A stretch of DNA of 64,000 nucleotides, taken from assembly GCF_037042905.1 (NCBI RefSeq), contig NC_087252.1, positions 20,849,701 through 20,913,700 of the forward strand. The letters run 5' to 3'. The position numbers were made by a program, and so were the translations under genes. Shown here piece after piece: positions 36,401-48,400 of this stretch. How positions within the stretch are numbered: the stretch's first letter is position 1; each line of letters starts with the position of its first letter. Below the pieces are notes generated by a model. It was given only the letters and a program-made list of their open reading frames with translations. It searched no databases and had not been told where the DNA came from. This stretch comes from Lytechinus pictus (lineage: Eukaryota > Echinodermata > Echinoidea > Temnopleuroida > Toxopneustidae).

Positions 36401-39400
36401 TATTGTATATGTCCTACGTTTACTACTTTGTTTCCTTTTGGTTTCATAATGAAGAAAAATACTTTAACATTCCCAGTTAACATTCCTAGACAATTATGAA
36501 CAATTTGAGTGTCAAATTAGTTAATAAAGTGGATTTGTACTGTTAGGGATTTGTGCCCCAATTGGCTATCCATAGTTAAACCACAACTTAAAACCAGTAT
36601 TTAATTTAAACCCAAGCTCAGATTACGGGGCTATGAGATTATGTCGTTATATGAATAAGGTCTATCAGGTGCACGATGGGACTTTATGGTCATAATTTAA
36701 TTCTCTGTGAAAAACTCCCCTGTTCCATACCTTTGTTTCCTTTGTTAAGAGCTATTTTAAGAACGACTGGTGAACATTTCTTACGTGCTGAATCATCACC
36801 AATGAACATCTTAGTGTATACCATTTACCACGACAAAGGATCACCAGTCGTTCTTTAAATCGATCTTAACTTATGAACAGCTTTATGAAAAGGCCCCCTG
36901 CACAGTAGCATACATGCATGGTTGATTATTGTTGTTGCCAACATGTACAATGTCTACACATTCTCCACTCCCTGGGCAAGATACTCACAATGCCTTGTAA
37001 GTACAAAAAACTGTAACCACACTGCTATGACAGGCAATGCCTTCATACCTCCTTATCCTAATAACTGTAGCGTATGGATGATTACTGTTATTGCCAACAT
37101 ACAAAGTCTACACATTCTCAACACCCTGGGCAAGATAATCACAATGCTGGTAAGTACAATTACTGTAACCACACTGCTATGACAGGCAATGCCTTCATAC
37201 CTTCTTATCCTTAACAGTAGCATATGGATGATTACTGTTATTACCAACATACAATGTCTACACATTCTCCATACCCTTCGCATGATAATCACAATGCTGG
37301 TAAGTACAATGACTGCAACCACACTGCTATAACAGGCAATGCCCTCATACCTTCTTATCCATAACTGTAGCGTATGGATTATTACAGTAACTGTTATTGC
37401 CAACATACAATGTCTACACATTCTCAACACCCTGGGCAAGATAATCACAATGCTGGTAAGTACAATGACTGCAACCACACTGCTATGACAGGCAATGCCC
37501 TCATACCTTCTTATCCTTAACTGTAGCGTATGGATGATTACTGTTATTGCCAACATACAATGTCTACACATTCTCAACACCCTGGGCAAGGTAATCACAA
37601 TGCTGGTAAGTACAATGACTGTAACCCACTGCTATGACAGGCAATGCCCTCATACCTTCTTATCCTTAACTGTAGCATATGGATGATTACTGTTATTGCC
37701 AACATACAATGTCTACACATTCTCAACACCCTGGGCAAGATAATCACAATGCTGGTAAGTACAATGACTGTATAACCACACTGCTATGACAGGCAATGCC
37801 TTCATACCTTCTTATCCTAAACTGTAGCGTATGGATGATTATGGTTATTGCCAACATTCAATGTCTACACATTCTCAACACCCTTGGCAAGGTAATCACA
37901 ATGCCTGGTAAGTACAATGACTGTAACCACACTGCTATGACAGGCAATGCCTTCATACCTTCTTATCCTTAACTGTAGCGTATGGATGATTACGGTTATT
38001 GCCAAGATACAATGTCTATACATTCTCTACACCCTAGGCAAGGCAATCACAATGCCTGGTAAGTAAACCACACTGCTATGACAGGCAATGCCTTCATACC
38101 TTCTTATCCTTAACTGTACCGTATGGATGATTACTATTATTGCCAAGATACAATGTCTACACATTCTCCACACCCTTCGCATGATAATCACAATGCTGGT
38201 AAGTACAATGACTGTAACCATACTGCTATGACAGGCAATGTCCTTGTATAGATAGGAAGCCAACCATCTCTGCTCTATACCTTCTTATCCTGTAAAGTAG
38301 CATACATGTATGGGTGATAATTGTTATTGCCAATAACAACGTCTACACATTCTCCACACTGTGGGTAAGTGAAATTACTGTAACCACACTGCTATGACAG
38401 GCAATGCCCTCATACCTTCTTATCCTGTACAGTAGCATACGGATGATTATTACTGTTCGCCTGGACATCTTTCACCTTGGCATAGGATCCGTCGTAGTCC
38501 GACTCGTCAGCTCCGCCCTCAGCTCCCCCAGAAGGAGCAGCGGCTGTCTCCATGCTAGTGGAGTTCCTACTCGTTTCTGGAGAAAATAAGTAAACATTTG
38601 TTCAAAAATCTTTGACGAGTACCAGCATATGTTATATCAAAGTTCTATTACCAATTTGCAAAGATTTTAATCCTTTCAGAGATTTCATAGAAACAGCTTT
38701 GAAGTCAGTAAAAATGTGTAAAACTTATCATATCGGTTCGTAGAACAGAAAACACACTGGAATACTATAAACTTCATTTTCTTGTTACAATACAACAAAA
38801 CAGATTTTTTTATTGTATAATTACATGTATGTTCATACCACCATATCGATTTAACAAAATAATTCCTAACCATTTAACTGAAACAGCTATAAATTGTGCT
38901 TCTTCTCTTTTAGTTTAACAGGAAAACAGCTGTATTATGACTGCAGTATTATAGGCATTGCATTAACTTCATATCTTTCCTTAACACACTCATGTGATAA
39001 AGATGACCTAAATAGTGAAACTGAATTATTCTTGGCATACAGTGTATATTAAAGATAACAAGATGAATATTGATGCCCTATATAAAATGAAATTCCTGTT
39101 TTGGGTAGTCGACACAGCCTATAGTGCTTTGCTTTAATAATGAATTTTTAATGTATAGTGTACATGTCGTGTGTATTGTATAGACTTTATAGGCTATATT
39201 ACAATGGCAAGTTTTCTTTGATCGTTATTTTTATTTATCATAATTACCCCTATTTGTATGATCTGTTCAGAAAAAAACATTAAAAGCATATAAGGGCAAT
39301 TCCATAGGTTGGTGGACATGAGCTCAATGTGTCTTTGTACATATAGCCCATCTGAACCGTAACGTGAGTAACCACTTTATCTGCACCCCTTGTAAAAACC

Positions 39401-42400
39401 ATGTGTTCTTTATTTTTTTTATTATATACAAATTTGTCTCCCTAATATACTTCTTTGAAATGGATATAATCAACTTTCATAATAGCCTTGCATGAGGACA
39501 CTTTTTACTTATGTCCACTTTTCATTTTATGCAGGTCCAAATCATGTAACATGAGTAACCGACACATTTCAAAGATTTGCCAGGAGCATAATGAAATTTC
39601 CCAAGTTTTGTTTTTATACAAAGGATAGTCAGACTGCGTACTTTGTTGTGATAAAGAGATGTTTAGTTCAGGACTATCAATAATAATGGAGTTACAGCTC
39701 CAAGTATGAGTCAAGGTGTCTCCAAATGTAACGTGAGTAACCGTGGAATAGCCCATAAGCATTTTCCTATTTTGACAACCGTTTGACCGTATGGGGTAAA
39801 AAAAAAAAAAATCCCTAAAAAATGCTGGAATTTCACATTTCACATCCTTACTTCCATGAAATATTGTAGTCCCACATGTACATGAAAGATTTCATATACA
39901 GTAGATAAATTGAGTGTGACATCAACTAAAAATGATCTTTCAGGGTCAAGAAAGAAGGAAATATACTTCATTTCTTGAAAGTTTCCAACTAAATCAAACA
40001 ATTTCAAGGAAATGTGGAAAATAAATGGGCTTTTCCTGGAAGAAAATACATGAAATGTGAAATTTTAGCAAATTTGGGGGATGATTTTTTGTTTACCCCT
40101 GCAGGTTTAACCCTAACTGCCTGTTTATAAGTAGCGTTTTAGTATTAAGGTCTTACATAATAAACATAATGACTCGGGCCTAATCAAGATACACAGTATT
40201 CATTTCGCAACTTCATATTCCTCAACACTATTCAAGTATCCGTGTGAATATTCTATTGGATTTGTATAATTGAGTTGTAAATTTGAATACAAAACAAAAC
40301 TACATGTACATGTATGTAACCTCAACTAAACTGAAACTAAATTACTGGTATAAGTTCAGCTGGACTGAACAAAATGAAACTGCTCCACTAAAAATCAAAC
40401 TACTGTACACTCCTTAAAGGGGTACTCTGGGTTAAAAATATGTATTCAGTATCTAAGTAAATAGAGTAAAATTCACTGAGAAAAATGCTGAAAATTTCAT
40501 CAAAATCAGATAACAAAGTTAATAAATTTTAAAGTTTAACAATATTTTGTGAATATAGTTACATGCACGTCATCATGAATATTCATTAGTTGGGCTGATG
40601 ATGTCACATCTCCACTTTCCTTTTTCTTATTGTTATTACATGAAATCATAATTGTTTTATTTTTTCATACATGTGTGAATAATGTGTCTCCTTTATAATG
40701 AAATAAATTGCAGTAATGAATATAATGCACTAAATCAGTTGTCAATCCAATTTTTTAAGTTCTTGGCAGAAAAAATTTGAATAAACCTAATTTTATATAA
40801 TACAAAACAAAAGAACAAGTGGGGATATGACATCATCAAGTTGCTCATTGAATATTCATGAAGACATGCCGAGAACTGTTTCACCAGAATAACGCAAATC
40901 TTTAAAATGCCATGACTTTGTTATTTCTAGTCCGATTTTGATCGAATTTTCAGTATTTTGTTTGTCTGATTTTTCGTTATCTGTTTAAATCATATTATTC
41001 TCAGCCCGGAGCATTCCTTTAAAATCTATCAACATTTTGGATGATATCAATGTGTACTGTTAATTTCGAGACACGTCGCAGTCACTGGGATGTTGCTTTA
41101 ATTCACCAGTCGTTTTTGAAAGTGTACTGCAACTCCCTTGCTGTTGAGTACTTTACGTGAAACCCCAAATGACATTACTTTTTTCAATTCAACCATGTTG
41201 ACTCAATCCTCTTTTCATAAAAAAATAAAACGAAACTTTAAACATATACTGATATAGGTAATAATTGGGTGCTCAAATGGTAATCTGAGCATCTTACCCT
41301 TGACACTGGCATAATCACCCCCATCTTCTTCCAATGCTCCGATACCCCCTACCGCCCCTCCTCCTCCAACCGCACTCTCCTTCCTTGTAACACTCGCCCC
41401 ACCCATCGTATCCTCAACACTGTTATATGCAGGATCATCATCCGTCGTCGAGGGCAACTTGCGACTCGCTCCAGCCCCGCCCGCTTCCTTCTTCTTATCA
41501 TCCTTGATGGTATCGTACGTTCCGTTGTAATCGTTTTCCTCGTTCTCCGGTATACCGGGCACCTTTGAATGCATAGGAGGTAGTTCTGGGAGACGTCGGT
41601 CGATGGTGGAAGAACGCTTGATGTTGCTCGGGGAGGGGGAATCGACGATGGGAGAGGGGGCGGCGGCGGCACCCCCGTTGGGAGAGGGAGGGGAGGGCGT
41701 GAGACTCAATGATTGGGTGAGGGTCGTGTTGGGGTCACCGTTGGGGGCGCTAGACTTGACCTCCTCGTCACCCTTTGGAGACTAAGAGGAGAAATAGAAG
41801 AACAAAATATTGCTCTTTTAAATACGGTACATTAAACACATACATCAATAGTAGAGCATTGATTTGGAAACACATTGTGTATCTTTTTATCAATCCACTA
41901 TTACCAGACTCTAATACTAACAGTCTCTTATAACCACTCCCAATATAAGCGTGCATTTAATTTATTGAACCGTCATCAATTATGTAGATCAGTTTTAAAT
42001 ATGTTTTTATGTAATATAATTCCTTGTCTAATTCTTACCTCCTTCATTTACACCTATACCTGTACAAAGTCCAATAACGAAAAGATTTTACGACTTTTAG
42101 CATTTTATTAAACTCCCTTCCGATTGGCTCCGAAGCTATATTTTTCCCACAAAAATACTTTCCATCAGTGCTGCATGCTTTGGGTATTAAAAATAGAACC
42201 CCGTGGGAAAATTTACTTAACTCCATCTGGGAAATGAAATGCTATTTTCAACCTCAAAGTGGGCAATTGAGACCACTTCAATATCAATCATTACATGTAT
42301 AATAATTAGTTTTGTTACTGCACAGAATGATTATATGTGTACTGCAGTTTATTATTAAAGCACTCATTTTCTTGAATTGAGTTTTGATTTTCTATAGTTG

Positions 42401-45400
42401 TGTAAATGCTGCATGTGCATGTCCCGGGGGGGGGGGCACTCACATATATTGGTGGTACGGGGACGTGCCGGTTTGATGACCCCCTTTTTCAGACCTAATA
42501 TTCAGTTCTCTAGATACTACGAATGACAAAGGTTCATACATGTATAACTAGTAGCCGCTTCATGCATGGCGCAAGCACAGCACTAGCATGCAACGTACCT
42601 ACATGTACAGTGCCGCGATCCCGTTCCGTAGACCCTGTTTTTCACACACCGTGGTGTATATTTAGTTCCCAAGACCCTGTATTCTACGCTTGTAGTCAGT
42701 TCCTTAGACCCCCATTTCAGAGTTTTGTGAGTAACACCATGGTCACACCTCCATCAAAAAATAATTTCAGTGCCCCCCCCCCCCCCCATGCATGTATCAA
42801 CAACCAATGACTCATCAGCCATACTCACCACAATCTCAGCACCATTTTCCTTCTGTGTATCTCTTGTTTTGGATTTGGATTTGGTTTTGGCTTTGGCTGG
42901 TGGTTTTTCACTGCAGGAAAAAACAAAAACAAACAATAACCAGAGCTTAATAGACATCCAGTGCAAAAGATAGAACAGGAAGGATGAGTTGGTTAAACAT
43001 TATGCTCATATCTACATGTACATCAAAGCTAGACGTGAGTAAATTGCAACATGGAATAATTTCATGAGAAAGAATTTAAAGATAAATGCCAGTTGTGGTA
43101 ACGATCTCAAAATAAGTTCAAACAGAATCAAATAAAATTAACATCCAAGTGTTTGTATATGAATAAAAAATATGTGCTAAAGTGGATCTGGAAGAAAATG
43201 TGAAATTGCTGAGAAATCAGCAAAATAAGCACGGAATATTCCATCAAATGTCGGATATTTTTCCGAGCAATAATAATACATTGTCCCACATATGCTTTTC
43301 TGTGTTAGTGATCATCAGAATTATCGGTTTTGAGTGAAGATTTCATGATTTCCCAAAGATAAGTTTACTTTAAAGGTCAAGTCCACCCCAGGAAAATACT
43401 GACTTGATTAAATAGAGAAGAATCAAACTAGCATAGTGCTGAAAATTTCATCAAAATCGGATGTAAAATAAGAAAGTTATGACATTTTAAAGTTTCGCTT
43501 ATTTTTCACATCACAGTGATATGCACAACTAGATGAGTCAGTCGATGATGTCCATCACTCACTATTTCTTTTGTTTTTTATTGTTTAAATTATACAATAT
43601 TTCATTTTTTATAGATTGGACAATAAGGACCAACTTGACTGAATCGTAAGGTATTAAACAATGCTAATTCCGCATGTTCAGGGAGGAATTAATCGTTGTA
43701 TCACTTGACAATGAGGAGAAAATTAGAATATTTCATATTTCATATAATAAAATACAAAAGAAATAGTGAGTGGATGATGTCATCAGTCTCCTCGTTTGCA
43801 TATCCACCAGGATGTGCATATAACTGTTTTGTGAAATTAAGCGAAACTTTAAGATGTCATAACTTTCTTATTTTACATCCGATTTTGATGAAATTTTCAG
43901 TGTTATGCTTGTTGGATTTTTCTCTTTTTATTCAAATCATCTTTTTGTTGGGGTGGACTTGTCCTTTAAATTAATGAACCAGATCTATATGTAATGATAT
44001 TTGGACAATTAATCATGATTTTTAGATTTTCTCATGAAATAATTGTTTGCTGCAACTACTCTCTTTTACCTTTAAAATCAAGGTTAAGGGTTAATTGTTA
44101 TAAAAATTCACGCATGAACTATAAAAAAGTTTATAAAAAGATCAAATCTACACTGAAAAGCCTCGCTGCACACCGAGGATCGTCATAACTATGACTGTAT
44201 TATTATTATTATTTCACCTGGCAAAAATGCCATGATTTTAAAATATTTTGCTCATTTCTCAGCACTTGAGCATTTCTTACCAATCATTTCATGTACATGT
44301 ATGTGTTGCCTCATAAAATTATTAAAATGGGCAGAATTTGCATACATGTACATGTACTGTATGCATAGTCTGCAAGCACAGACTCATTTGACACTTTAAC
44401 CAATACCAGGTCTAGAGTTAAAGACTAGATGCCAAAGGCTCTGTCTGTGCCACAGTACATAGTGAATCTAGTCTCACTTCTTCAGAGTCAGACTCTGCAT
44501 TAAACACAGGGCGAATTGCGAAAACCAAAGATCTGTGCCTGCAGACTACTGTATGCATATATTAGTGCATGGCTACATGTACATGTAGTCTGCTGTGCAA
44601 ACCCTTCACTCGACTTAAGGGTCTGAATGTGCAGCCTACTGATGCCTTGTGTACTGAAGGCCCTCTCGCTCAGCAAGTTTTGTATGTGCTAGTCTTTGCG
44701 TGGAGACACACTTCCTGATCAAAGTTTCAATCAGGGTCTGCGCCTGCAGACTAGGATACATGCTTGTACTACCGCACTGATAGTGTCCCCCACAAAAAAT
44801 AAAAATTTAAAAATTACATTTTTTTCTGATCACCCTTCATCAAGTGTGCAAGTGTAGGATACAATACAATGTCAATGCCTTTAGGTGTAGAGTATTCTAT
44901 TTTTTCTCATCAGACAGGTAATTAGTCAAATCCTTTGATAACCAATTACGGGGTAGGAATTACACCCCATGACTGACGCTCTCACCTGTTGAACCAGGTA
45001 GTGGCCTAATTCAATGACTAATCACCTATTGGATATCATAGAATCTCTAGCCATCAGCTGATCCCATCACGCAGGGGGGCGGATCAGCACCCCCTACGTC
45101 CCACCATGGGATGTGGATTACGGGTTGCTAGGCAACCGTTCCTATGATGCAGCGGCCTCGCCCGATGAGTTGGGCTGTTGTCATGAATGCGTGGAGATAT
45201 TGGAGTCATGTACATGTATTGAGGTTGGGGGAGGGGGTTGGGGGTTTAAAGGTGACAAAGAATTGTTCACACATTGTACATGTACTGTATGGACTTGATT
45301 TGATGGTAAAAAATTCTCTTTGATGACAACAATTCTGTGAAAGTACAGCCAAGTATGTCTTGAAATAACATGAGATTTATAAAGTAACACATTTTTATTT

Positions 45401-48400
45401 TGTTTTACACACAGGTCTCGAGAGGTTAAAGCATTGGACTCTTTTTGTGAGTTTGTGAGTTCAAATCCCTCCAACATCCCAACTTAATACAGGCCTGAGA
45501 GTATTTTTTTCTTAATTGATAATCCATACTGTATTTTGTTTGAAATAGAATCTAAAATGGAAATACACTCTCCCGGGGGGGGGGGGGGGGGGGTTGGGCA
45601 GTCAAATATGTTGCTGTACACATGCATGACACAAAAAACGTGTTTAAAGGGGTGTTTTTTCAGTTTTGGCCGCGGGCCGCGCGTGCACTTGTTAAGGGTA
45701 TCAAAAACACTGATTTTCAAAGAAAAGGGTGGTTTTGAAAGACTGGTCAATGGTCATTTGCAGGGTCAAATGTATTTAGGGTATGTTTATTTTTCCAAAG
45801 CTTTTATTTTCAAGACTAGCCAAACGTGTTTAGGGTATGTTTTTTTGCCCAAGCTTTTCCCTGGGGTCATATTCTGGCAACCACTTGTTTAGGGGCCAAA
45901 TGTGTAAATAAAGCCCACGAAAAACTTGTTTAGGGGGTTATTTTGCACACAGAGAAAAACTTGTTTAGGGGTGTTTGGAAACAATTTGGTCACGCATGTG
46001 TACAGCAATACATTTGACTGCCCCCCCCCCCCCCCCCCCACGGTCCACTCTGTACTTTTTACACCGGCCGGCCAGTCAACACCAGTTTTTGTTGTGAATG
46101 CTGTGACATTCTACCATTTTGAACCAATTATCATGATTGAGAGATCACTAAAAAGCTTTATAATCCCGATTGCATGCTGGATTTAATTTTATAGGATCAG
46201 CAAATTACCAAAAATGGATACATTTCATTACATGGCCCCTTCATGGATCAAGTAATCCAGGAGTTACTAATCTCGTGGATCATGTTAGTATCATGACTAG
46301 CATGAAACGTATTAGCAGCAGCCAGGTACTTGTTAGAAAGTCTCACAAAATGCAATTGATTTTAACTTTGTTCAAGAGGAACAAAAAGCTGGTATAAATA
46401 GCTTTCGTGGACCATTACATTGTAAAGCTCCTTGATCCTATAATAATGTACAGGCATAAGTCTTTTTTCATATTGAAAGATGAAGTCCTGATAACTGGAT
46501 GGATTTCTTTTACGAAAGTGCTGAGAGTGCAATACTTTCTCAATGGTTTCTTGCATGATGCTTTATAAAAATGGTAGTGGTAATTGGTCATGAAGGAAAA
46601 GACGAAAATGATCATGATCATGATGATGTTGTTGATCATGATCAAATCATGACCTTCATGATCATGAAATAAGTGATGATCATCAACAATGATGATGATG
46701 ATGATGGGAATGATGATGATGATGATGGAGATGATGATGATGATGGAATGATGATGATGATGATGATGGAGATGATGATGATGATGATGATAATGATGGT
46801 GGGGATGATGATGATGATGATGGAGATGATGATAATGATGATGACGGTGATGATAATAATGATGATGATGATGGGGATGATGATGGTGATGATGATGATG
46901 ATAATGATGGGGATGATGATGATGATGATAGTGATAATGATGATGACGACAACGACGTCGATGACAACAACGATGGGGATGATGTTGATGATGATGATGA
47001 TGATAATGATGATAATGATGATGATGACGACAATGACGTCGATGACGACGACGATGGGGATGATGTTGATGATGATAAAGCTGATGATGTTGATGATGAT
47101 GATGTTGATGATGATGATGATGATGAAGATGATGATGATAATAATGATGATTATAATAATCATGATAGTCTGAAAATGTGGAGCAAAGACAATCATAAAC
47201 ATTACAGAAAAAGAACACTGAATAAATGACCGAGCTATAAAAAATGTGCTTGCATGCTGATTTTAATTAGAACAGCTTTCAGATGATTTGAAACGGCCCC
47301 ATTTAACTCAAAATAATCTAATACAGCATCGCAGGCATGACTTATCCCTGTGGGAGACCAGCCTATGATAATAAACTCACGTGGTGGGGGCTCCAAACTA
47401 AAGTATTATACTGGAGATAGGGAACTGGTATCGCCACAGGCTAAAAAGAATAAGTAATTTTAGATCTTTAGACTAGGAAGTGGTTGAAATCAATACCGAG
47501 GCAAATGCTGCTAAAACAGTAGGTGGTGCTACACTTTGCTTTATTTTTTGTTATAATGAAAACATGTTTGAATAAACATAGATCATTGTTCATTAATGAT
47601 ATCAAGACAATCAAGTTATTTCCTTTCCTTTCAATTCCATCCCATATAGCCATTTCACATATCATATTTTTATAAAAGGAATATGAAACCAAAAATCTAA
47701 TACTACATTATCATTGATAAATACAGGATGATCAAAATGAATACACTTTATACCCCAATCTGATTACCCAGTATGGGAAAGTTACATGTACATGTATACA
47801 GGTTCAAAGTTTCTGGATGGAGATCGCCATTTTCGTGGGTTAGTTCAAAATTGTGAAGTCAGCAATGAACTACATCTTTACTATTTACACTGTATGTTTG
47901 CCTATTATAGATTAAATTTTACAAGTATCAAATCAAATACACATGTACAGATAAACTCACAAAAAGTATTATTCAAAATTTGTTTAATATAATATATCAC
48001 ACATTTGTATAACAGTTTCACAATACGATTTGATGAGTTTTCATAAATTTTACACCATAACTACGACTTCCAAATTGGCAAAATTATCTATAGAGAGAAT
48101 ATCGCTAGCTTACATGTACATGTATTTGCGAATTTTGAAATCGTAGATAAGGGTGTAAAATTTGTCATTAAAATACATCAAATCGTATTTTGAAACTAAT
48201 GTATAATATGATATTAAACACATTTCAAACATATTTTTATGACTTTTATGTGTATTATTGTTTAAAAAAAAAGGAATTTAGGCAAACGTTAATAACTAAT
48301 GAGAGATGAAGTTCATTGCTGACGTCACAATTTTTAACTAACCCCGCGAAAATGGCTCCCTCCATCCAGATACAGTACTTCGAACCTGAAGAATCCCATT

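Noticed and set aside
37053..37598. 181-codon minus-strand frame with 50-residue hydrophobic repeats
   Set aside because: It lies in the exon-tail array in a different frame from the spliced gene; the period of 150 bp keeps one frame open by chance.
41603..41785. Gly/Ala-rich plus frame
   Set aside because: Antisense shadow of the adaptor exon at 41298-41781.
43696..43974. Frame resembling those at 53695 and 56968
   Set aside because: Similar peptides arise because all three are copies of one non-coding MITE.
45412..45480. Possible tRNA gene
   Set aside because: A B-box-like GAGTTCAAATCCC is present, but no cloverleaf with paired acceptor stem could be drawn; treated as SINE-like.
46415..47218. 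Long His-, Met/Asp-, Ile- and Ser-rich frames on both strands
   Set aside because: Artefacts of the GAT trinucleotide tract, open in every frame.
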